DNA from: Deltaproteobacteria bacterium
GTDB taxonomy: Bacteria; Desulfobacterota; Syntrophia; Syntrophales; JAIPED01
Assembly (NCBI GenBank): GCA_021737325.1
Contig: JAIPED010000010.1
Coordinates: 1-41,452 of the forward strand
Reading direction: 5' to 3'
Length of the DNA stretch: 41,452 bases
Every line of letters begins with the position of its first letter. Within the stretch, counting starts at the first letter, position 1. The translations under genes were made by a program, and so were the position numbers. The notes below the pieces were generated by a model. That model did no database searches. It saw only the letters and a list, made by a program, of their open reading frames with translations, and had not been told where the DNA came from. Positions 30,758 through 39,372 of this stretch are shown in pieces.

Positions 30758-31723
30758 TTAACTTTTCAGAAATCTTTGGGCAATCCTTTCGGCAAGGGAG
30801 TAGGGGTCGCTTGTCTTCGCCATCAACTCCTCAACCATGGCATCAATGGTGCCTTCTGTTATAAGCTTATCCATTATCGGTTCATAGACGGTGTTGCGAA
30901 TTGCTTCACTTAATTCCACCGCCGCTTTTCTCCTCTCGCGTGAAACCATCAATTCGCTGGCAAGCAGATGCTGATGATGCTCTTCTATCTTTTGGGTAAG
31001 CTCCGCGACGGAGTTGTTAAACGATTCGGGAACAAAAGAATTTTCCACCTTAACTATCGGCGGTCTCCAACCAGAGGCAAAAGCCGAGGCAGGGGCCATA
31101 TCTAAAAGGGACACTAACTCCCGATATAGCTTTGAACCGCCATCACGATCAGCCTTGTTAATGACAAAAATATCGGCGATCTCCATAATCCCCGCTTTTA
31201 TCGCCTGAATTTCATCGCCCATACCAGGAATAAGCACCACCAGCACCGTGTGGGAATGGTTAATTATATCAACTTCTTGCTGGCCAGTACCCACAGTTTC
31301 CACCAAAATAACTTCCTTGCCCATGACATCCATGATGTGGATGGCATCACCAACGGCCTTTGCCAACCCACCAAGAGCACAACGAGTGGCAAGCGAGCGG
31401 ACAAAAACACCTTCATCCTCCGCATGCTTTTGCATCCGTACACGGTCACCAAGGATCGCCCCGCCAGTAAAGGGGCTGGTAGGATCGACCGCCAGCACCC
31501 CAACCTTCTTCTGCTTTTGGCGAAGCTGGGTAACAATGCCATCAACAAGGGTTGATTTTCCCGCACCGGGCGGCCCTGTAATGCCCACAATGTGGGCATT
31601 ACCCGTGAGCGGAAAAAGCTTTTTTATGGTCGAACGCGCCTCCAGAACTCCATCCTCAATGCGGCGAATGAGGCGCGACGCCGTCCTTACATCACCTTCT
31701 TGTATTTTCTTTACCGTTTCCAC
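30758..31723 (-). CDS. meaB: Methylmalonyl-CoA mutase-associated GTPase MeaB/ArgK
   Basis: 'IVGITGPPGAGKSTLVDGI', 'GVLAVDPTSPFTGGAILGDRVRM', 'ETVGTGQQEVDI', 'VINKADRDG'. Confidence 0.95.
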   Translation of the reverse strand: METVKKIQEGDVRTASRLIRRIEDGVLEARSTIKKLFPLTGNAHIVGITGPPGAGKSTLVDGIVTQLRQKQKKVGVLAVDPTSPFTGGAILGDRVRMQKHAEDEGVFVRSLATRCALGGLAKAVGDAIHIMDVMGKEVILVETVGTGQQEVDIINHSHTVLVVLIPGMGDEIQAIKAGIMEIADIFVINKADRDGGSKLYRELVSLLDMAPASAFASGWRPPIVKVENSFVPESFNNSVAELTQKIEEHHQHLLASELMVSRERRKAAVELSEAIRNTVYEPIMDKLITEGTIDAMVEELMAKTSDPYSLAERIAQRFLKS

Positions 31724-31726
31724 CGT

Positions 31727-32131
31727 CTATTCTCTCACCATTACATTTTTGCGTACCCATTCTACGATGCCATCCAGCGTCGCCCCAGGGGTGAAGATCT
31801 CCTTTATGCCAGAATCATAGAGCATCTTAAAATCCTGTTCAGGAATAATCCCGCCGCCGATAACACAGATATCCTCCGCTTTTCTTTCCTTCAGCGCGGT
31901 AACAACGGCAGGGAAAAGATAGCGATGCGCCCCTGATAAACAGCTAAGCCCAACCAAATCAACATCCTCTTGCACCGCCGCAGCGGCAATTTGCTCGGGC
32001 GTTTGATGACAACCCGTATATATGACCTCAAAACCAGCATCGCGAAAACACCGTGCTAACACCCGTGCTCCGCGGTCATGACCATCAAGCCCTGGCTTTG
32101 CCACCATTACCCGCAATGTTCTCTTCGCCAT
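31727..32131 (-). CDS. Methylmalonyl-CoA mutase, cobalamin-binding subunit
   Basis: 'RVMVAKPGLDGHDRGARVLARCFRDAGFEVIYTG' (DxHxxG) and 'GGGIIPEQD'. ATG at 32131. Confidence 0.93.
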   Translation of the reverse strand: MAKRTLRVMVAKPGLDGHDRGARVLARCFRDAGFEVIYTGCHQTPEQIAAAAVQEDVDLVGLSCLSGAHRYLFPAVVTALKERKAEDICVIGGGIIPEQDFKMLYDSGIKEIFTPGATLDGIVEWVRKNVMVRE

Positions 32132-32147
32132 TTTTACCCTTTCCTCC

Positions 32148-33836
32148 TTAGAATAGCCCTGGGTCTCGGTATTCCCCATAGGCCTCTCGATAAATGTCAC
32201 AAATTTCTTGTACGCTTGCCATATTTTTAACGGCTTCAATGCAAAAAGGCATTACATTTTCTCCCTTCTTGCAGGCGTTCTTCAGGTTGTCCAAGGCTGA
32301 TTTTACCGCCTTGCCATCGCGCCTACGGCGGACCGATGCGAGGCTGGCAATTTGCTGTTTTTCCACTTCGTCATCAATTTCCACAAGTGGAATAGGCACC
32401 TCTTCCGTGGTTAAATACTTGTTAATCCCGATCATTATTTTTTCGCCCGCATCTATTTGCCGCTGGTACTTATAGGCGGCATCGGCTATTTCCATCTGGG
32501 GGTAACCCTTTTCAATCGCCGCTACCATTCCGCCCATTTCATCAATCTTGTGAATGTACTCCCAAGCCTGCCTTTCCATCTCATTGGTTAGGGACTCAAC
32601 AAAGTAAGAACCGGCCAGGGGGTCAATTGTATTGGCCACCCCCGTCTCCTCCGCAATGATTTGTTGGGTGCGTAACGCTATTTGTACGGCGTGGTCAGAA
32701 GGAAGGCACAGAACCTCGTCAAGAGAGTTGGTATGCAAAGACTGCGTTCCTCCCAGCACCGCAGACAAGGCTTCGGTGGCAGTGCGGATTACATTGTTGT
32801 ATGGTTGTTGAGCGGTTAGCGAGCAACCCGCCGTTTGTGTGTGAAAGCGCATCCACCAGGAGCGGGGATCCTTTGCTTTATAGCGGTCGCGCATCGCCCG
32901 CGCCCAAATGCGGCGAGCAGCACGGAACTTGGCTATTTCCTCAAAAAAATCAATATGAGCGTTGAAGAAGAAAGATAACCTCGGCGCGAATTCATCGACA
33001 TCCATCTGCTTGCGGCGTAGCACATCCTCAACATATTCCATGCCATCACGCAGGGTAAAAGCCAGCTCCTGCGCCGCCGTCGAACCCGCCTCCCGTATAT
33101 GATAACCGCTAATACTAATGGTGTTCCAACGAGGCACATACTTGGTGCCAAACTCAACGGTATCGGAGACCAGCTTGACAGAGGGTTCTGGCGGGCACAT
33201 GAATGTCTTTTGCGCGATAAACTCCTTGAGCATATCGTTTTGTATCGTTCCGCCAATCTTGGAAAGGGGAATGCCTTTAATCTCCGCCGCCGCGCAATAC
33301 ATTGCCCAAAGAACCGTCGCGGGGGGGTTGATGGTCATGGAGGTTGTAACTTGATCCATGGGGATGCCATCAACCAACTGTAAAAAGTCGTCCAAGGTGT
33401 CAATGGCAACTCCGCATTTGCCGCATTCGCCTCTGGCCTTGGGAGAATCGGTGTCGTAACCCATCAGCGTTGGATAATCAAAGGCGGTGGAAAGACCAGT
33501 TTGCCCTTCACGAAGCAACATATGCCACCGTTCGTTGGTCGTTTTGGCGCTACCCATTCCCGAAAACATGCGGAATGTCCAATACTTGCCTCTATACCCG
33601 GTTGCCTGATTGCCTCGGGTAAAAGGAAACTGCCCAGGAGCAGACAGATCGTTAGCAAAATCAAGATCCTTGATGTCTTCTGGCGTGTATAGCCGTTTTA
33701 TAGGAAGGCTAGAGACCGTTGACCAGTGGGCTTCAGGCTTCTGATCTGCCTGCTTGGCCACCGCCCTTTTTACCTCGTCTTCCCATTTTTTCCGTGTTTC
33801 ACTGGATTGTTCTAATACCTCTTTTACAAAATACAC
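32148..33836 (-). CDS. Methylmalonyl-CoA mutase, large catalytic subunit
   Basis: 'FDYPTLMGYDTDSPKARGECGKCGVAIDTL', 'GGTIQNDMLKEF', 'SISGYHIREAGSTAAQELAFTL', 'CSLTAQQPYNNVIRTA'. Confidence 0.93.
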   Translation of the reverse strand: MYFVKEVLEQSSETRKKWEDEVKRAVAKQADQKPEAHWSTVSSLPIKRLYTPEDIKDLDFANDLSAPGQFPFTRGNQATGYRGKYWTFRMFSGMGSAKTTNERWHMLLREGQTGLSTAFDYPTLMGYDTDSPKARGECGKCGVAIDTLDDFLQLVDGIPMDQVTTSMTINPPATVLWAMYCAAAEIKGIPLSKIGGTIQNDMLKEFIAQKTFMCPPEPSVKLVSDTVEFGTKYVPRWNTISISGYHIREAGSTAAQELAFTLRDGMEYVEDVLRRKQMDVDEFAPRLSFFFNAHIDFFEEIAKFRAARRIWARAMRDRYKAKDPRSWWMRFHTQTAGCSLTAQQPYNNVIRTATEALSAVLGGTQSLHTNSLDEVLCLPSDHAVQIALRTQQIIAEETGVANTIDPLAGSYFVESLTNEMERQAWEYIHKIDEMGGMVAAIEKGYPQMEIADAAYKYQRQIDAGEKIMIGINKYLTTEEVPIPLVEIDDEVEKQQIASLASVRRRRDGKAVKSALDNLKNACKKGENVMPFCIEAVKNMASVQEICDIYREAYGEYRDPGLF

Positions 33837-33988
33837 ATTAATTCCCCCTTTCCCTTATAATCTCTCTATTTTGCTGGAATTTAACAAGCACCCCCCTCGC
33901 CCGCTAAACCCTTTATCGCACATAGGCAATTACAACCTTTTTGTTATTCACCACCCCGTCACATTACTCCCCCAGACATCATAGCAGG

Positions 33989-35122
33989 CTATTTGCCGCG
34001 GATAATCTCTCCTGCTTGAATGACCTTCATTATTTCCACTGTTCCCGTGGCGGGAAACAACTCCATCGCATCGTTAAGCAATCCTGCCAGGCGATATTCA
34101 GGGCTAACCCCGTATCCCCCCAAAATCTGTATTGCTTTCTTCGTAACATCAAAGCCAACTTCCGCTCCCACAGCCTTTGCCCTGGCGGAATACTTGGCTA
34201 TCTCTTTGGCGTTGGCCCCCGCATCCAGCATGGCGGCGGGTTGATAAATAACCCAACGGGCCTTTTCTATTTCTGTTTCCATCTCTGCCAATAAAAACTG
34301 GATATTTTGGAGCTTGCTGATCGGACTCCCGTACAGCACCCGCTCTTGGGCATACTTCAGGGCAATGGCAAAAGCGCCTGCGGCTATTCCCAAACCAATG
34401 GCGCCGATGGAGGGCCGCGTCAGGGTAAAAGCTCCCATCGCCAGAGGTAAACCGTTGCCCTTACCACCAACTATGTTGGCGTCGGAAACATAACAGTTAT
34501 CAAAAACCAGCTCACTCACATCGCTCGATTTAAAACCCATTTGTTTTTCGCGACGAGCAACAATAAATCCTGGGGTTCCTTTTTCCACAAGTAGAATGCT
34601 GGCTTTCTCTCCCGTTTTTGCCAGCACCAAACAAACATCGGCAATGCCACCGCTGGTGATATAAACCTTGCGACCCGCAATGCTGTAACCTCCCTCTTGG
34701 GGGGTAGCGATGGTGCCGATATTGGCGAGATCCGAGCCACCTGTGGGTTCCGTTGCTGCAATACAGGCAAACTTCTCCCCCGCGATAATAGGTTTAAGAT
34801 AGCGTGCGCGTTGTTCGTCGGTGCCATGCTGACCTAGAAGATGGATGGAAACCTGCGCCACCTCCATGAAAAAAGCCAACGAAGGATAAACCTTCGCAAT
34901 CTCTTCAATAGCGAACAAGCCCGCCAAAAATCCTGCCCCTGCACCGCCGTTTTCGGGTTTAACATTCAGCCCCAGAAAACCTTGTTGCCCGAGCTGGCGG
35001 GCCAGGGAAAAAGGGAAATCGCCGCTTTCCTCATACTTTTGATAATCATTGAGAAGATAGATCTTGGCAAAATCCGCCGCCATTTCGCGGATCATTTTCT
35101 GCTCTTTAGCTAGCTGAAACAT
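33989..35122 (-). CDS. Acyl-CoA dehydrogenase
   Basis: 'FACIAATEPTGGSDLANIGT', 'RVLYGSPISKLQNIQFLLAEM', 'IQILGGYGVSPEYRL'. Confidence 0.92.
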   Translation of the reverse strand: MFQLAKEQKMIREMAADFAKIYLLNDYQKYEESGDFPFSLARQLGQQGFLGLNVKPENGGAGAGFLAGLFAIEEIAKVYPSLAFFMEVAQVSIHLLGQHGTDEQRARYLKPIIAGEKFACIAATEPTGGSDLANIGTIATPQEGGYSIAGRKVYITSGGIADVCLVLAKTGEKASILLVEKGTPGFIVARREKQMGFKSSDVSELVFDNCYVSDANIVGGKGNGLPLAMGAFTLTRPSIGAIGLGIAAGAFAIALKYAQERVLYGSPISKLQNIQFLLAEMETEIEKARWVIYQPAAMLDAGANAKEIAKYSARAKAVGAEVGFDVTKKAIQILGGYGVSPEYRLAGLLNDAMELFPATGTVEIMKVIQAGEIIRGK

Positions 35123-35212
35123 CGCCCCCCCCTTTTTGTGATGTTAATACAAACAGCCGCCCCGCCAATGCCACCGCTATGGATGGCTCCCCCTTGGCCA
35201 ATTAGTTAAAAG

Positions 35213-36910
35213 CTACTCCTTCATGGAATACAAACCGTTTAAGGAATAGACATCATCCCGCCACACTTTTTCTAACCTCGCCAAATTAGCATCGGGTTTG
35301 CGAATCATCTTCAAGAAAATCTCCATCTGCTTGGGCGTGGAGCTGGTTTTGCTGTAGAGTTGCAGGGCAAATTTCGAAAAATCGTGGACCATAAAGTCAA
35401 AAATCTGGTCCACCAGATAATCTGCCACGGAATAGATCTTCGCGTTTTCAATAACGAGTTGCCCATAAGCGACGAGGGTGAACAATTCACCAACGGAAAG
35501 GAGAAAATCGATATCTTGGCTTTGTTCCTTGTCGGGTGTCGCATTGAGCATAAACTCTCGGAAAGTCTCAATCTGCGATTTGAAGATCTCCACATTGGGA
35601 GTGCTAATGCTGTTGTAGGCAACTTGGTAATCGTGGAATTGGATCTTGCCCAATCCTTTAGTCGGCCCTTGATTAAACAAGAAGTCATCGTTTGCCGCTT
35701 CGCTTCGTTGGTCAATGGTGGGGAATGTTCCTGGATTGAAGAAGTAGTTGGGCATGAATTTTACAATTAACGCCATGTTAACATGTACTGTACCTTCTAA
35801 TTTCGGCAAGGCGCGGATATCACGAGCCGCCATTTCAAAGAAGGTGTCCTTTTCAAAACCCTTCGCCGCGATAACATCCCACAGAAGATTCATCACCTCT
35901 TCGCCTTGTGTGGTAACCTTCATCTTCATAATGGGGTTGAATAGCAGATACCTTCTATCTGCAACTCCCGCCGCCCGCATATAATCAGCCGCCCGCAAAC
36001 CAAAAAGGCGCATAGCCAGCAAACGGGCATAGGCATCGGTGAATAGTAGTTTGATATGGGGAAAATCCGTAACATACTTGCCAAAGAGATTTCGCCGAGA
36101 GGCGTGGTTAATCGCTTCATAGAGGGAGTGAGTGCACATACCAATAGACGCCCAGCCCAGGTTATACTTGCCCACATTAATGGTGTTCAGCGCCGCGTCC
36201 CAGGCTTCGGTCCCCGTTGCCAACATATCCTCGGGGGCGAGGGGATAATCATGCAGGGCGAAATTCGCCACATAGTTTTGGCTATCAACAACATTCTTCT
36301 TTAGCTCGTATTGCTTATGCTCAAAGTTAGAAACAAAAAAGGCGTATTCATTCGTATCTGCAAACCTGCCGAAGGTAGAAACCATCTTCGCTTCGTTGCC
36401 ATTGCCGATGTAGTATTTTTCTCCGTTGGCCAGCCAGCCGCCGTTGCCTTGTGGGGTTAAGACCATATCGGTGGAATAGATATCGGCTCCATGCTCGCGC
36501 TCAGAAAGGCCAAAAGCAAAAATCTCACCTTCCCGCAGATATTTTGCCGCCCGCGCCCGTAGCGCATCATTCTTGCTCATCCAGATAGGCCCTAGCCCCA
36601 GGATGGAAACCTGCCAGGTGTACCAATAGGCCAATCCATAAAAACCCAAAACCTCGCTGAGGCCGCAGTTGCGCCAGGTATCCCAGCGGGTGGAGCCATC
36701 ACCTTCCTTGGCGGGGGTGAGGAAGTTAGCAAAAAGTTTCTCGCGCTTCTGAAAATCAAGAAAATCACGATACCAAACTCGCTTGGAATCATCTTCTTTA
36801 ATGCGTCGCTTGCCCTTTTGCTCAAAGAAGGAAATTGTCTTGTGGATGAGCTCCGCAGAGGTGTTGTCGGGATAGTAACGATCGTAATTCTTGGGATTAA
36901 AAAGGTGCAT
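35213..36910 (-). CDS. Long acyl-CoA dehydrogenase-family protein (565 aa)
   Basis: 'FAFGLSEREHGADIYSTDMVLTP', 'HASRRNLFGKYVTDFPHIKLLFTDAYARL', 'RDIRALPKLEGTVHVNMALI'. Confidence 0.82.
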   Translation of the reverse strand: MHLFNPKNYDRYYPDNTSAELIHKTISFFEQKGKRRIKEDDSKRVWYRDFLDFQKREKLFANFLTPAKEGDGSTRWDTWRNCGLSEVLGFYGLAYWYTWQVSILGLGPIWMSKNDALRARAAKYLREGEIFAFGLSEREHGADIYSTDMVLTPQGNGGWLANGEKYYIGNGNEAKMVSTFGRFADTNEYAFFVSNFEHKQYELKKNVVDSQNYVANFALHDYPLAPEDMLATGTEAWDAALNTINVGKYNLGWASIGMCTHSLYEAINHASRRNLFGKYVTDFPHIKLLFTDAYARLLAMRLFGLRAADYMRAAGVADRRYLLFNPIMKMKVTTQGEEVMNLLWDVIAAKGFEKDTFFEMAARDIRALPKLEGTVHVNMALIVKFMPNYFFNPGTFPTIDQRSEAANDDFLFNQGPTKGLGKIQFHDYQVAYNSISTPNVEIFKSQIETFREFMLNATPDKEQSQDIDFLLSVGELFTLVAYGQLVIENAKIYSVADYLVDQIFDFMVHDFSKFALQLYSKTSSTPKQMEIFLKMIRKPDANLARLEKVWRDDVYSLNGLYSMKE

Positions 36911-37157
36911 TATGCCTCTCCTCGCTGCTGTTGTTTCTTCCGTTTAACGCCTCGTGGTGGGTAGCACATGAGGAAAAGAAAAACAAAGAAAAACAGCCCC
37001 GCATTCCCGTAGGGTGTGGTGTCGCAACCTAGGGCATAAACGCCGTCCTAAAGCTGCCCCGCGTGGGCGGGATATTTACCCCCCCCGCTTTTGACTTTTC
37101 CCCGCTAAGCGGGTATGCGCGTCCGCCATACCATCGCCCTGAAGGAGTGTTTTATCA

Positions 37158-37745
37158 ATGAAAACAATTAAATTGGTGCTGATTGTGTGTTTGTTGGTTG
37201 TTCCCACCGCCTTGGCGGAAGCGAGATATAATTCAAAGGAGATAGGCGAGATGCAAAATTCTATTGCGGTAATCGAAACCCAGTTTGGTAACATGGAAAT
37301 TAGTTTTAAGCCGGAAGTAGCCCCCAATCATGTGCGCCAGTTTATCAAGCTGGCAAAATCAGGTTTTTATGATGGAACCTCGTTTCACCGTGTCATTCCT
37401 GGGTTTATGATCCAAGGGGGTTGTCCCCATTCTAAAAAAGAAGATCGCTCGTTGCACGGAACGGGTGGACCTGGATACAACATTGCGGCGGAGTTTAATG
37501 CAACACCCCACAAGCGGGGCATTGTCTCCATGGCGCGAGCACAAAATCCCGATAGCGCGGGAAGCCAATTTTTTATCTGTGTTGCCAATGCCCCCTCGCT
37601 GGATGGGCAGTACACGGTGTTTGGTGAGGTCATCGTAGGGATGGATGTTGCCGATAGAATCGTGGCGCAATCCCGCGACCGCAACGATAACCCCTTGGCC
37701 AAAATCGAGATGAAGGTGAAAATCATCGAGGCGCAGGATAAATAA
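37158..37745 (+). CDS. Exported cyclophilin-type peptidyl-prolyl cis-trans isomerase
   Basis: Signal peptide MKTIKLVLIVCLLVVPTALA; 'DGTSFHRVIPGFMIQGG', 'GIVSMARAQNPDSAGSQFFICVANAPSLDGQYTVFGEVI'. Confidence 0.95.
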   Translation: MKTIKLVLIVCLLVVPTALAEARYNSKEIGEMQNSIAVIETQFGNMEISFKPEVAPNHVRQFIKLAKSGFYDGTSFHRVIPGFMIQGGCPHSKKEDRSLHGTGGPGYNIAAEFNATPHKRGIVSMARAQNPDSAGSQFFICVANAPSLDGQYTVFGEVIVGMDVADRIVAQSRDRNDNPLAKIEMKVKIIEAQDK

Positions 37746-37850
37746 AGCCCCCGAAAACTACGAGGTATGGTTTTTGCTATTAGTCCTGCCATGACGGATA
37801 ACCGCGAAAGGAACCTTCTGGTGATAAGACGAGCCATGCAAAACAGAAGG

Positions 37851-37905
37851 AGACCTTCGCACAACCGCACGAGCTAGCCTCTCGGTGTTACTCCCATACC
37901 CGTCG
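37851..37905. repeat. Repeat family R2 (paired with 40913-40960)
   Basis: GCACAACCGCACGAGCTAGCCTCTCGGTGTTACTCCCATACCCG resembles GCACAACTGCACAATATAGCCTCCTGATGTTACTCCCGCACCCG. Confidence 0.7.
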
Positions 37906-37944
37906 GAGTTTACACCCGCGCAGATGGGCGCGGGGATAAACTGC

Positions 37945-38053
37945 GGCGGGAGTCCGTCTTGACTGCCTGGTTCTTCGCCCGAGCAGAGCGAGGGCGACAG
38001 GCAGTCATCGCTTACCGCCGAGATTCTTCCCCGAGCGGAGCGAGGGGAAGAAC
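37945..38053 (-). repeat. Cassette leader repeat, copy C (truncated at one end)
   Basis: GGCGGGAGTCCGTCTTGACTGCCTGGTTCTTCGCCC...TTCTTCCCCGAGCGGAGCGAGGGGAAGAAC; matches 39019-39152. Confidence 0.9.
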
Positions 38054-38108
38054 ATTGTGATAACCGGCCCGCGCTGTTTGCGGGTCCGTGTTTATTAGCT
38101 GGTTATGA
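38047..38108 (-). other. attC-like integron recombination site 3
   Basis: Minus strand TCATAACCAGCTAATAAACACGGACCCGC-AAACAGC-GCGGGCCGGTTATCACAATGTTCTTC: AAC...GTT ends with an imperfect folded stem (CGGACCCGC/GCGGGCCG, TAATAA/TTATCA). Confidence 0.7.
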
Positions 38109-38115
38109 AAATCAT

Positions 38116-39012
38116 TCATAGAGCGGCCTGTATTCCACTCTTCTTCTTTTTACCCATCAGGTTCCTTTCGGGTAAAAACTCTTTGTACACTTGTATTTTT
38201 GTATCTAGGATATTCTTTGTTGATTTTATACTATTGCGATTGAACCCAAGAAAACTAAGAGAATTTGAATATTGATTGAGGGCTGGTAAAACAACATGTA
38301 ATGCAAACCATATTGCTCTATCATTCTCATGCTTTACAGAGAATAGATTATTAAGATATGTTTCTAAAATCTCAGTTTGTTTTGAAGCATCATGTTTTAC
38401 AAAAGCGGATTCACTGTGTAAATTTACAGTTGCGTGAGTATTTAGCTGCTCTGATTTTGTTTTTAAACCAAAGAAATAGAGCATTGCCTCAAATGCTTGG
38501 ATTAATTTTATATTATCACAACCTATTAACACTTTATGTTCCTCAGGTAAAAGGCTGAAATTGAGGCTATTATCAGTCAGTATTTTAAAATCATCCGATT
38601 CAAACAAAGCATGTACAAATTTAGCCTCCCCTTCAAACGCACGCTCTATCGCTCCGATATGTGGGAGAATAGTGTGCTTTTTTAAAATAAGATTTGCTTC
38701 AATGACACGAAGAGAGACATCATACATGTAGCTGATAGCAAATATCTTCTTTTTCTTTTCAGATACGTATCGGCTAACGAACTGAAAGATTAATACTGTT
38801 AATGTTGCACCCAATGTAGAAAAGAAAGGAAATAGAAACTTTTCGTTCTGGAAAAAGGCTTTTATTGAACTTGAAAGGCCAAACCATTCTGTAAGAGTTA
38901 CAAATAGCTTGATTGGTACAAGACTACAAACCACCATTGCTGTAATAAAACCAATGGCGAAAAGTAACCCATGCCCAAAGCCTGATTCGTAGTAGCTATT
39001 CTTGTTTTTCAT
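38116..39012 (-). CDS. Cassette-borne membrane protein of unknown function (298 aa)
   Basis: ATG at 39012 (MKNKNSYYESGFGHG...). Two N-terminal TM segments, then a long soluble part. The 39186 ORF start translates the leader repeat and is rejected. Confidence 0.75.
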   Translation of the reverse strand: MKNKNSYYESGFGHGLLFAIGFITAMVVCSLVPIKLFVTLTEWFGLSSSIKAFFQNEKFLFPFFSTLGATLTVLIFQFVSRYVSEKKKKIFAISYMYDVSLRVIEANLILKKHTILPHIGAIERAFEGEAKFVHALFESDDFKILTDNSLNFSLLPEEHKVLIGCDNIKLIQAFEAMLYFFGLKTKSEQLNTHATVNLHSESAFVKHDASKQTEILETYLNNLFSVKHENDRAIWFALHVVLPALNQYSNSLSFLGFNRNSIKSTKNILDTKIQVYKEFLPERNLMGKKKKSGIQAAL

Positions 39013-39018
39013 CTCATA

Positions 39019-39152
39019 ATCTCGGCGGTAAGCGGCCCCGCGTAGCGGGAGTCCGTCTTGACTGCATGGTTCTTCGCCCGAGCAGAGCGAGGGCGACAGG
39101 CAGTCATCGCTTACCGCCAAGATTCTTCCCCGAGCGGAGCGAGGGGAAGAAC
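39019..39152 (-). repeat. Cassette leader repeat, copy A (full length, structured)
   Basis: In sense: hairpin TTCTTCCCC/GGGGAAGAA; closing stem GGCGGTAAGCG/CGCTTACCGCC enclosing TGACTGCCTG/CATGCAGTCA and CCCGC/GCGGG arms. Confidence 0.9.
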
Positions 39153-39210
39153 ATTCCGGCTGAGTGGTTGCGCGTAGTTTGCGCAATCCAACTCAAGCCG
39201 GTTGTTATGC
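39146..39210 (-). other. attC-like integron recombination site 2
   Basis: Minus strand GCATAACAACCGGCTTGAGTTGGATTGCGC-AAACTAC-GCGCAACCACTCAGCCGGAATGTTCTTC: AAC/GTT ends, CCGGCT/AGCCGG, GAGT/ACTC, TTGCGC/GCGCAA with unpaired bases. Confidence 0.85.
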
Positions 39211-39219
39211 CATCCCAGT

Positions 39220-39348
39220 TTATTTCTTTGGTTTCTTTGGAGGCGTTTTGATGGTTTCAACTACCGATCCTTTCTTGTCTTTCTGCGCGTCTTTTACTGG
39301 CTTGAATTTTCCGGTCTCTGCATCGCGTCCGATTTTTTTTGTTCCCAT
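39220..39348 (-). CDS. 42-aa basic small protein MGTKKIGRDAETGKFKPVKDAQKDKKGSVVETIKTPPKKPKK
   Basis: Absent from the ORF track. AAGGAG SD 8 nt before ATG; ends TAA just before attC site 2. Confidence 0.75.
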   Translation of the reverse strand: MGTKKIGRDAETGKFKPVKDAQKDKKGSVVETIKTPPKKPKK

Positions 39349-39372
39349 TTCTGCTTCTCCTTGTGCTGGATT

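Noticed and set aside
32148-33836. Split methylmalonyl-CoA mutase as a broken gene
   Set aside because: Separate catalytic and B12-binding subunits are a known arrangement; both ORFs are intact with their own starts.
39013-39186. N-terminal extension of the 38116-39186 ORF (MRKLRATTQPECSSPRSARG...)
   Set aside because: Translation of attC 2 and the leader repeat; the same SGEEP.SQDGLPLRGAAYRRD string appears in the other cassette ORF. ATG 39012 is the better start.
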